Source: Lichenostomus cassidix | Taxonomy: Eukaryota > Chordata > Aves > Passeriformes > Meliphagidae | Direction: 5' to 3' | Assembly (NCBI GenBank): GCA_008360975.2 | Contig: CM039184.1 | Span: 37,621,797 to 37,685,796 of the forward strand | Length of the DNA: 64,000 nt | In this document: piece by piece, positions 12,201-23,100 of the stretch | Layout: every line of letters begins with the position of its first letter | Position numbering within the stretch: position 1 is the first letter of the stretch | Position numbers and translations under genes: made by a program | The notes under the pieces: model-generated | The model's database searches: none | What the model was told of the DNA's origin: nothing | What the model saw: only the letters and a program-made list of their open reading frames with translations

Positions 12201-14700
12201 TGAAAAAGTGAGAATTCCTACCTTTTCTTGACACAGTAGTAAAGTATTTCAAATTACGGCCAGCTGAAAAACCTATTCATTAAATCTTTATAAGACTGTA
12301 ATAATTAGGTTAGATTTAATAATATATTAAATGTTATCTATCCTTAATTTTAACATGCAGTCATGTAGAATTCTTGGGTCTCTGTAACATGCCAGCATGT
12401 GATTTTTGACACAATTTCAAAGCTCAAACTGCCCGATATATTCTTGCTAGTTTACTCACAGCTTTGCCTGACATATTTATAAATTGCGATCAAAAGCATT
12501 TCAGCTACCTGAAAAGAAATTGAAAAAGGAGTGGAGACTTGCTTGTTCAGATGCGGAAGAAAAATCCATCTTTTTTGTAAAAAGCCTCCTACACAGATAA
12601 AATGGCCGAGGGCAAAAAAATATTTGTTTTGGAGAAACTCCTTACTGATGAGCTGTCTCTTGTGATATTTAATCAGAACTTGCTCAGATTTGACTGATTT
12701 GAAAATATTAACACATACATTTAATTTTCTGCTGAGATCATCTGATGGATTTCTGAAATAAAATATACTGCATGGGATGTGTATCAGCAGCCACATGCAA
12801 TGTTAGCAGATCTTTAAGCCCTTAGAAGTAGAATTTTAAAAGTCCAGACAAAAACCAGGCCATTATAAGAGAAAATAAAGAGAGCTATTTTTAAGGTTGT
12901 ATCCGTGTGTGTGGGTGGCAGTGGGGGCTGCTTTTATTTATTTTTTTTTACCAGTCTCAGTTTGAAGCCCTTTAAAACTCCAAAATGCCAAGTGTGAGAT
13001 CACAGGGATTTAAGTGATGAAAGAAGCCAATGAAGGCAAGTAAACAACACAAGATGAAATTTTAGGACACATAGCTTTGTCTTTCTTTTTCCTTTCTGTT
13101 TTTATTCCTTTCTTATGCCTGCTTTTCTTAATTTTAGATATTTATTCCTATCCATCTTACATGTTTTTCAGCTATGTTTCCAGAACACAGAATAATACTC
13201 TGCCTGCATAATCCCAGTGAACAGTCAATATATTAAGAAGCCACCATAACTGATTATTAGCTTGACTTCATCAAATCAAAGTTCTTTTAGGGTGTATCCA
13301 GCAGCCTAATGAAAAAATTTCAATGGAAGCAGATATAATGTGCTAGTATAGAATCAATCTTGTTATGGGCTTTACACAGAGCTTCCTTTTCTTAGAATCT
13401 ATATAAAAATAAAAGAGTCTTGGTTTACTCACGATAAATTTTTTTTTTCAGACCTGTGAAACAGTTGAAATTTCACATAGTGTATTAGAGTGTAAGTATC
13501 AGACTAAATTTAACTGACATCACTCAGTGTCTTCTCACTTATGCAGACAACTATTCTTATAGGCCCATCATTGGTAAAATAGCATCTTCATTAGCCTCCT
13601 GTACTTTGAAAATGTAGTTGTTTATTTCAGTCAAAGACACTCTGTTCTCTTCTGAATAAATACTTGCTGAACACAGAATTTACAGATTAAAATAACAGGC
13701 AGTCAACTTTTTGAATATTGCTCACTAAATGTTACCTAAAGTTGATGGTATCCTTTCAGGCACGGAACGCATCTGTCATTTGCATTTCATTGACCTTGAA
13801 GCTTACTGGTTAGAGATGAAACTTCACCTATTCAAAGCAACTTGTTTAAAATATTCAAACAGATTTTTTTAAAGTGCATTTCACTTTTTAATTTCCTACT
13901 GTTCTTCTTCCATTGAGAAAGCCCTGTCTGAACCCATAGGGATTTCCACATCTAGCTTTCATGCTTTTTGTTGCTACATGGCAGTGACCGCTAGATTGGC
14001 AAATAGAATAATTGCCTTTGAGAGATTTCTTTAAGGATGTTAAGAGCATGAACTTCATTCTTTTTTAGTAGCTTCTTAAATAATGCTTCAAAACAAAGTC
14101 AACTATTGATCCAATTCTTTGAATAAAAAGTTCTCTCCATTTGACAATAGGATTTACTACTGAAGACAAAATGTACATTCATCTTTCTAGTTTATTGTCT
14201 TCAGTTGACAAAGGTAGAATTACAGAGTTGCAGCACAAAGAAAGATTTGTACCGTCTGTTTGAAATGATGAATCTACATAAATTCATTGACTGACTTAGG
14301 ATAAAAGCAATCTTTACATCTATCTCCATGTCTTGTCACCTGAACACAAATAGAACAGAAATAGGGATATAATTTATGCTTTATTTCCTAGTAATATTAT
14401 TGAATAACTGTTTATTCTCTAGGCACACTTTTCATTTCCTTGTTTGCTTATTGTAGTGATGGCATGTTTTTTTTTTTTTTTTCCTGGAAGTGAAAAAGAA
14501 CATCCAGAATGTGTATTTACTGCCAGGGAAGCAGGATAGCAATTTTAGCCAGCAAAAACCAACCAACCAACCAGATAACACACACACACACCCCCCTCAT
14601 CCCAAACATTTTGAAGAGTTTGTACCAACTTCACAGATTTTACACTTCTGTCGTCTACCACTGGGATATCTAATTTGAACCCTAATTTCTAAAGGGAGAG
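12201..14700. other. AT-rich region left of the promoter cluster, no gene seen
   Basis: No supportable exon or dispersed repeat was found. The interval ends with a 16-base T run (14467-14482) and a short CCAA/CA-rich stretch (about 14560-14590), just before the TATA-containing segment. Confidence 0.55.
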
Positions 14701-14735
14701 GGATGGAAGAGAAGGCAAGAATGTCAATATTCTGT

Positions 14736-14947
14736 CTGTCACGTGTGTGTACAGTGGTATAAAAACAGCCACTGTGGGACAGTAACATTTTTTCCACTGT
14801 CAGCTGCAACGAGAAACTGAGCTCGGACGGATACTGCAGGAGCAGTAAAAGGAATCCTTCATGGAGTCTTACCTCCGCAGCTTTTAACTTACGTTCCATT
14901 TCCTTATGATAACCATAGCGGTGTACTTGGCACTAAGGAATGGACAG
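14736..14947 (+). promoter_or_regulatory. Upstream TATA promoter-like segment with a downstream splice donor
   Basis: A TATAAAAA box (14758-14765) lies in the loop of a perfect 7-bp inverted repeat: ACAGTGG at 14751-14757 and CCACTGT at 14768-14774. An E-box-like CACGTG (14740-14745) is just upstream. A plausible splice donor CAG/GTGAGA ends at 14947 on the plus strand, so a short alternative first exon of about 14785-14947 is possible, about 1 kb upstream of the main CpG-island exon. On the minus strand GCGGAG/GTAAGA around 14873 is also donor-like, so direction is uncertain. Promoter activity is inferred from motifs only. Confidence 0.35.
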
Positions 14948-15765
14948 GTGAGACCTACTGTGTTACTCGAGTTTCACGGGGATTTAGGGGACGGGGGAGA
15001 AAAAAGGCAACAAACCAGCAAACAAAGGTTCAGCATCTGATCAGACAGAGGCAAAATAAAGCTTGCGCTGCACTGATAACGCATAAGCTTGAGCAAAACG
15101 GAAAAGCGCTGCACACGAAGTACACTGCGGCTAGCGAGTCTAGGGTCTCCTTGAAAGCAAGCTCCGTGCGACGTTACCGGAGACACACGTACGTAACCAC
15201 ACATGTAGAGGCACTTACAGCCCCGGCTCTGCCAGTATGCGCACAGGGCGAGCGCGACATCCCCTCCTGCACCCCGCTCCCTCCCGGGGCTGCCGAGCGC
15301 ACGCTCCCGGCGCCGCCGCTGCCGCACCGCGGCCAAGCCGCTCCCGCGGCACCGCGGCCGCCGGGGCTCCCCGCGGGCGAGAGCCGCGAAACAGCGCCCT
15401 GGGGCCCCCCGGGCTTATCGCGGCAGCCGCCCGGTACCTGCCGACCACCCTCTTCCCCGGTTCCGGTCACCAATCATCCCCTGCCCGGCTGCCCTATCCC
15501 TGGGGTGACCGGCGGCAAGGCGGGGATCACCCCGCCGCCCCCGCTGCCCGGTGCGGAGGACGGGGCGTCCGGGATCACCTCCCGCCCGCTGGCCGCTATC
15601 GATAGCCCGGCAGCGGTGCGGCGGCTGCCCCGCTCCCGCCCGCCTCCGCTCCCGCCTCCCCGCGGCGCGCCCGCCCCTCGCCCGGCACCCGCCGCTGCCG
15701 CCGGCCGCAGAGCAGCCCGGCCGCGCCGTGCGACGCGCTGGGACCGGGGCTGTCTGCGCGGCGTG

Positions 15766-15858
15766 AGGGAGGGGAGGGAAGGCCGGCGAGGGGGGAGGGA
15801 TAGGGGAAGTGAGAGGGAAGGGGGGGTGCGTGGAGGGGAGGAGGGAGGGAGGGGGGAG
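15766..15858 (+). promoter_or_regulatory. G-rich purine tract with G-quadruplex potential
   Basis: About 90 bases almost entirely of G and A on the plus strand, with many GGG and longer runs separated by one to a few bases. It lies immediately upstream of an AAATAAATAAATAA stretch (15864-15877) and the CCAAT box. Such tracts can form G-quadruplex or triplex DNA and often sit just upstream of transcription starts. Formation in vivo is inferred. Confidence 0.7.
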
Positions 15859-15885
15859 AAATCAAATAAATAAATAACCTCCGCA

Positions 15886-15890
15886 CCAAT
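15886..15890 (+). promoter_or_regulatory. CCAAT box
   Basis: CACCAATAAGAG contains a CCAAT core in plus orientation, just after the AT-rich AAATAAATAAATAA element. NF-Y-type CCAAT boxes usually lie 60-100 bp upstream of a start site, which would place initiation at about 15950-15990, although starts nearer 15910 are also possible. Confidence 0.5.
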
Positions 15891-15909
15891 AAGAGAGGCA
15901 GCGGCTGCC

Positions 15910-16183
15910 GAGAAGGCTGGGATCGGATGGGAGAGGTCCTTCTTGGGCTCTATTTGTTTGTTTGTGACTGGAGCTGCAAAGTTCAGAGCCAAACGTGTTG
16001 CTTTCCGGCGGCGGCGACCGCCCCGCTTCACCTGCTCCGCTACCGGGTACCTGCCCGCGGCTCTGCGGGCCCTCTGCCCGGCATCCTGCCTGCCGCTGGG
16101 GCCGAAGGACGGCACGGGAGCGCGGGGCTGTGTCTCTCGCCTGCCCGCCTTCCCCTCCGCGCCTGCCGGAAGGCAACGGACAG
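15910..16183 (+). other. Probable first exon (largely 5' UTR) of an unidentified plus-strand gene
   Basis: The right edge is a near-consensus splice donor, ACAG/GTGAGT, with the exon ending at 16183. The left edge is set only by the CCAAT box and AT-rich element and is approximate. An ATG at 15927 opens a frame beginning MGEVLLGLYLFVCDW, but it reaches a TGA overlapping the donor and then turns into Pro/Ala/Arg-rich low-complexity sequence. It is therefore more likely an upstream ORF or chance than the real start. The next exon was not found in the remaining 48 kb, which implies a very long first intron or a non-coding transcript. The gene is not recognised. Confidence 0.5.
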
Positions 16184-17195
16184 GTGAGTGCTTCTTTGCC
16201 GCACTTCTGCCCAGCCCGGCGCGGAGGGTGCCTCCGCTCCGTAGTCACCTGTCACTGCAGGAGCTGCTCATTTATCAAACTTTGCCTCCTGTCGGCTCCC
16301 GCACCCCCTGTCTTGCCTTTTGCGGGAGGGCGAGCGCTCGGGGTTAATTGGTTTTGCGCAGAGGGACGCCGGGGGGGCGGGAAAGGGGGGTCCCGCTCTG
16401 CAGAGCACAGCTGAGCCTTGTCGGGAGAGGGGGCTTGTCCGAGCCGCTCGCCTCGCCTGCCGCCCGGGGCCGCAGCCCGGAGCCCCTCTCCCCACGCGAG
16501 TTCGCGGCGCGGAGGCGGCGGTGGCAGCCGGCGGAGCGAAGTTGTTTTGTGCCCTGCAGGGAAGCCGCGGGGCCCGTGCAACAGGCACCGTCCTGCGGAG
16601 GGAGGGCGGAGGGGCGCCGAGCCCGCCGGCGTGAGGCTACCGGCGGCCGCGAGCAGACCTGTGCCCCTGTAGGTAATTCCGCTTTGTTTCCAGCAGCTCC
16701 AGGGGTTTGCCTCGCGGGGAGCCTGTGCCATGCGGCGGCTTGCGAGCGCCCGGCAGCAGCACCCGGAGGCACGCCTCCTCGTAGGAAGGAGAGAAAGTTA
16801 CCGATGCTCAGGACGGACGGACACGGTGCTCGCACCCGGCTGCGCGGGAGGTGCGCGCTGGGGCGCCGGGCGGCTGTGCCCGCCCCGCGGTGGCGGTGCC
16901 CCGGGGAAGGCAGGGATCGAGCGAGAGAACGGGTGCTGCGGGGAGCGGGCGCCCGGCAGGTGGAGCCGTGGGGAGCGGCGGCGATGGTTTGTCTCGGCTT
17001 AGGCGCTGTGGCGAGCGGAGCCCGTAGGCGCGGTGCGAAGCGGCCCGGTAGCCCCGAACCCGCGGCGCAGAGGGCGGAGTGGGTCCTGCAGGGGGATGCG
17101 CGGTGCGCCGGGCGGTGCGCGCCTTCCTGCAGGGGCTGCAGGTGCGCACGGTGCCCTGCGCTGGTAGCGATACTCCTGGTCACACGCGTATTGTC

Positions 17196-20100
17196 CTGCC
17201 ATTGATCGTCGTTCTGTTCGTCACTGTGTATTGGGAAGTGATCAGATTCTAGGGGTAGTCTGTCTTAATTATCACAGAATGTATAAAAGCGTAATTGCTA
17301 AAATTATTCAATAGTGGTTAACAATTAAAATATTATCCCTGTACTCTGCAGCTAGCAAGGAACAGACTGTACTAATTGGATAGTTAATGACATTTAAATG
17401 GGCAGGTCTTCTTAAAATAGGAAGCTCCACTCTTCCAGGGAGCTGGATAGAGTGTTAAAATGTTTAATAATTATATTACAGTGATGGTACCACTTCTGAA
17501 AGAGCTTAAGGTGTTAGTTGGCCAGCAACACTGGGACAGCGTTTGCCCAGTTTTAGGGCATTGGATAAGGGAAGGCTGGATTTTCATCACTTTTCCTCTA
17601 ATAGGTAAATGTAGCTAAATGGTGTGGAAATATGTGTGAATCAAATCAAAGGGGTGGCAATATTTTACATATTGTCCAGTGAAATCTTCTTCCATCTTCA
17701 GTTGACGTCATTTGACTGAATTGATAATTGAACTTGAATTTTATGGTACTAACCACTTGATATTTGAATTTTAAGTCTCTTTGTGCCACTTACACTGATT
17801 GGAAATAATTGCTGTTTAATATTGTGGAGACTGGATATGGGATGGTGTAACAACATTTCTCTTGCCATTCTTTAATAACTAAAGAACTAAGGTAGTATAT
17901 TTTTTTATGGTAATAATAACATTCCAAGTTAAACAGCATACTTCAGTAATGAAGTGATAAATAAATCAACTGTGCAGTTAAACTATATTTTCAAAACTCT
18001 TGGTTCTTCACATTTCTCATGTTTCTTGCACAACTTGAAAATGTTCTATGAGAAACTCATATAATGATTGCCTAAACTTGTTGCATTTTGTTGTAAAAGT
18101 TTTCCTAATGTAATAAAGTTGGCATAACAAGAAGCAACACAATGTAACCTTACATTTGTGGTATTTCCAGGGACAAAATGTTTTCCGTTATCTTAATCAA
18201 AGACCTATATTTAAGGAAAGTGCCAGAAATTGAATTTAGTAAGATATTACCTTCACAAATTAAAAAAGGATATTCTATATTAAGAATTACTGTAGAGAAT
18301 AGCACATAATCAAAAATATAAAATATGTCTGGACTTTGATATATCTGTACTTTATTCAATCTTGAGTTTTGTCACCATAGTTTTGTGCTCCTTTGAGGTA
18401 TAAAAATGCATGAATAAAATCCTGAAATGCTAGTCTAAATACTGAAGGGGCTTGGAGAGTGTGTCTCCCAAGTCAGTGAAAATGGTGAGCCTCACAAAAG
18501 TTATATTCATAATTGTGAAACAAATTTATTTTCTTCTTGTGTTGAGTGCTATAGCCGTCACTTAAAAACCTTATCGTGTTTATCTCAGCCTTGCTCTTTT
18601 TACTATTATAGATACATTTCTCAAACACTTCCTTTATTCTTGCGTGCCAAAGTATTCAAATATTTCTTATGAGCATTGCTGCTGAACCTGAATTCCAGTC
18701 TATGCTGTCCAAATGAGTGTTTCAAAAAATCAGAACAACAGAACTTCTGGGTTTTTCCTCAGTCCCTGTAAAAATGTCAGTCTAAATGGAGATGGTGTTT
18801 AATGTTAAGATTGGATTTCCTCCAGAACAAAAGTATGACTTTCCACACAGCTGATAAATACATAGATGAATGTGTTATCAGAGATTTACAAAACACTGAT
18901 GTCTTGACATCTGGATTTGTTGTGTGTCTTTAATAAAACATGGAGTGTGAGAGCATGATGTAGAAGGGTTTTCTTGAGGGGGAAAAACCACAACCCTGAA
19001 ACAGGAAGGAATATTAATAAATATTTTCCATGACATACTGGATTGTATAACGCTGGCAGGGGGGTGGGGGTTATTTGTATATTTTCCACATATTGTATTA
19101 AAATTATACCAGCATAAGTTTTACAGGAAAATTACCTCTGCTTTTAAAATCCTTCTAGTGAAACACAGATACCTTTCTTCTCTGTAACATGTAGATACTT
19201 TTCCCCTGATCTTTCCCAGTTCTCTTTCTGTAAATCTATGCAAGAAGATTCCCTGGCATTATTAAGCATATTCTTTTGTATTACTTCCAATTTGTAGCAC
19301 TTGAAATCTTTCTTTCACCCTAGCGTTTATTATACTAATTTTAAACTTACTGTCCTTGCTAGATTGAAAGTTCCTTTCTTCTCTTCTTACACTTTCTAAA
19401 AAACGCATACCAGTGTTTTACACACAGTTTCAGGAAACATTACATTTACTAAACTGACAGTTCCATATGGATAAACCTGAAAACTCTAATCTTGGAAAAT
19501 ACAATTATAATATTGGGGAGAAGAGAAAGAAGTTCTTAAATCTTGTATAATTACCATACTCACCTTACATGTTAATTGAGGGAATGTCAGCTTCTGGGCA
19601 CATACCTCTATCATAACAGTAAAGTTATAACAGTAAAATACCCTGTGGTTGACATGGAAGCTACAGCTGCAACTTGTACCAGGTAAAACACATATTTAAG
19701 GAACAGAAGCAAAGTATTTGTTAATGCATTGAGGTGAAGAGTCTGTGAAATTCAGTTTCTGAGAATATTTCTAGTCTAGCTAATAATAATTATAACCTGT
19801 GATAGATACTGAAACAAGAGTTCTGGAAGCCAGTACTTATGGGGATTTTTAAAATATGTTGGGTCATATATGCTGCGATTTTTTCTTTTTCTGTTATAAC
19901 AGCATTTTACTGCATTAAAGGTCACAATTGAAGTTACAAACTAATACATTATATAGGCTTAGCAGAGTCACAGTTTGCAAATTATCAGAATGACTAAAGC
20001 ATTAAATTATGCTTTTATTTGTGCAATAAAGATAATTTCATACAAGACTTGACTTGCAGCTCTGTTAAGTCATGAGTATGTTCTCACTCCTGAAATTGCG

Positions 20101-23100
20101 TTCTTTCGTTCAGGTCTGTAAAGAAACCTAGTCTTACATGTGGACCTGTTAATTCTGGACTATGAATACAGGAATTTAATGATTGATAGTCTAGGACTCG
20201 ATTTTTTGAAGACTAGCACTTTATCAAAAAGAGGAGATTGTTCTTGGTTTAGCACACGCATGCACCTGCTAATCTTAGCAAGGGAAACTACCTGCTTTGC
20301 AACCTGCTTTAGAGATTTATCTGGTGCCTTCTACCCCAAGTAACTTGCACTTCATTTATTAAAAAATAAGACTGAATTTTCAAAGCTTCTTTTAAAGCAC
20401 AGGAAGTGCCTTTTACTGTAGTATGTAGAAAGATCAGCATGGATTATTTGCAAATACTTTTCCTCTAGAACCAGAAATTGAGTCAAGGATAATTTCATTT
20501 TTTGATTCAGATTGTCACTGTGGAATATTGCATGAAAGAAAGTCTGCCTGTGAGCTCTGCTGAAATCTAGAACTCTTGAGAATGTCTCTTCTAATAGCTA
20601 CTAAATGTTCCAGTGTTAATTAAGCAGTCATGTAAATGGAATAAAATGTTACAACAGTGTAATCTTCTCCTGTTGAATAAAAGTTTTATGGCTAAGCAAA
20701 CACACTTGCAGCAAACAAGAATATTTCAACATTGCCTGTTCAATGGGAAGTGTTTCTGGAAAAGTCCTAAAGAGTGCCCTATAAGATGCCCAGAGAAATA
20801 TGGTTGTCATGTTTCTATCGTAGTCTAATGAGAGCAGCATCTCTTTCCCTTCATTGGATAAATGCAAAGCCCATTTACAGAAACCTGTAGAGACACACAT
20901 GGTGGCTCTCTACTCCAGTCCTTGTCTGTACCAAGACCCAAGACTTCATGCCAGCTGAAGCTTTTACCTCCTCCAAGGGTAAAAGAAAGCAAGAGAGGTG
21001 AGCTGTGTTCCAGAATATGGCATTGTGACTGTGTCACCGTGGGCAGAGGGCAGATTTGCAGCTGTCTCACTGTATGTGATCTGGAGCCGTATGGAATAGT
21101 TGGAGTAGGAGCACTTTGAACACAAGGGGAAGTAGTCAAGTTGCTCTACACTTCAGATAGACACTCATGCGTTGACAGGTGTTCTGTGTTTTTAGGAGTA
21201 ATCCCATCTTTAAAGCCATGTTAAAAATCAAATAGATTTAATCTCTGAAGAAATACATGGTGGCAAATCATTCTGGCTGAAGTACTGCTGCTACACCAGT
21301 TCTAGCTTTGTGAAGGTAGCCTGCTCTCCTTAGGACAGGGCAACATTGAGATGTAGCCATAACGATATTCAGAAGAACATCAACCATTTCCAGGGGCAGG
21401 GGGCAGGGCACAGTCGGGAGAAGACAGCCAGCCAGTAAGGATTGAGGTTGTTGCATTTATCCACTTTCAGAGCAAGTTGGGTGAGCAAAAAAGAAGGATG
21501 AAGCATGTGGTAATTAATAGTGGACAGTTCCCATGGGTCACAGCACGAGTGCTGCTTGTTGCAATTTGGACTGAAGCACCACCAGCTCAGCTCTGAGAGA
21601 CATTATCTTGGTAGCTAATTCCACTTTGTGGTAGACTGACCATTATCTGTATGATTTCAGATGAAATAGTTTGAACTGCTGGCAAAATTATCAGAAATTG
21701 CACTGATTTATGTTATGAGTGAGAAAACCCATTCAAAACTTGTTCCTGCAGATGGTACATACAAGTTTAATCTGATGATGAGGCCTGCTTCTGTTTTTAG
21801 GATTACAACTTGATATAACAGGAGATTCAAAGCATAATCGTAATGGAAGCAAAATCTGTTTAATGCTTTTTTTTTTGGAAACAATACTGTTTTAATTTTG
21901 GTGAATATCTGGAAATAAGTCACACCTCTGCAAATGTATATAATATTGTTTCAGTTATATGCTAACCCCTATAAATCATTGGGGTATAACTTGTTCTTGG
22001 ACAGAAAAGAAGTCCGTATTCAAGGAACATACAAATCTTATCAGGGTAATTTTTAAGTATTTCTAACTATTTCCTATAGAGAAAGGGATAAAATACATGG
22101 ATGAGAATCAAAATGGACTAGCTCATGGTCTAAGGGGAAATCAAGCTTTGAAGTGGTGGTAGTCAATAGAGATTCTTTTTTTTTTTTTAATTTCAGCAAA
22201 TCTGCTCATTTAGGGTGCAGGCAAAGGATAGCCTGTGAATTAGGTACCACGGGTAAAAAGGTACTGTCCATTCACTTAAAAGCTACTGCTAATTTAATTG
22301 GATTTTTAGCTGCCTTTCAGGCTAAACTGCAAATGTATTCCTATTCCATTGCAGTAGAAAGTAAAATATGTTCATTTGCAGCTGCAAGACTAATTAACTT
22401 TACTTCACTTTGCAAAAGATTTACTGTGGCTTATGTGACCCTGGGAAAAAGAATTGTAGATTGTTGTAAAGTGCTCAAGAATGAAGATTTAATTTTATTT
22501 TTTTCTTAAAGATTGACTAGTTAGGGTTTACTTCAGCAAGAGCTAGGATTAGCTACACTGAGGCTAGAATAAAGGTTAGGTTTTACCACCCTTCCTTAGA
22601 CTCACTAGTAAAATACTTGTAACTTAGTGTTTTCCTAGATATGCTTTCTGATTTCTCATGCAAAAAAAATGGGGAAAAAACTACAGAAAGTGAATGAGAT
22701 TGCATGAGACTGATTGGCAAAGTAGCACCAGCTGTTACAACAATCAAGGGGCAAGACAAGCAGTTATTCTTCAGTAGGAACTGCAGGAGTGAGGATTGGA
22801 TTTAACATAAAGAAGAGAAGGAGGAGTGATAAGGAGAGAACAGTTAGAGAAGGCTTTAAAACACCACCTTATCAGAAGTTCTTGGAGCACAAATGTTAGT
22901 CAACAAGGGGGGGAAAATATTTGATTTTTTTTTTTTAATTAAAAAGTCCTGCTACTTTTTTTTTGGAGTAAGACATAAGTTGGGTATGAATTTTTTCTCT
23001 GGAAGACCTTGTGATATGCTCTAGAGGACATGCAGTGAATGTGTAAAACAATATTAGGCTTCTTCAGGTTTAAGCCAGTTGGGGCAGAGCTACTCTTTAT

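Larger units (their letters stand above)
15215..17195. promoter_or_regulatory. CpG island, probable promoter of a housekeeping or neural-type gene
   Basis: GC content and CpG frequency rise abruptly near 15.2 kb and fall back to AT-rich background near 17.2 kb, while both flanks are CpG-poor. Unmethylated islands of this size mark vertebrate promoters. Inside lie a G-rich purine tract (15766-15858), a CCAAT box (15886-15890) and the strong plus-strand donor at 16183/16184. Long open frames on both strands (up to 285 codons) are the expected side effect of few AT-rich stop codons; they are rich in Arg, Ala, Gly and Pro and are not treated as genes. The gene served by the island was not identified. 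Confidence 0.85.

Noticed and set aside
15151..15873. 240-codon plus-strand open frame in the CpG island
   Set aside because: It is Pro/Arg/Ala/Gly-rich with no recognisable domain. Overlapping long frames occur on both strands in the same GC-rich sequence, as expected when stop codons are rare.
15927..16187. ATG frame starting MGEVLLGLYLFVCDW as the real protein start
   Set aside because: It looks briefly like a signal peptide but becomes low-complexity Pro/Ala/Arg sequence and stops at the donor. It is better explained as an upstream ORF or chance.
16344..17205. Overlapping 279- and 285-codon frames on opposite strands
   Set aside because: Same CpG-island effect. Composition is low in hydrophobic core residues and neither shows splice or family evidence.
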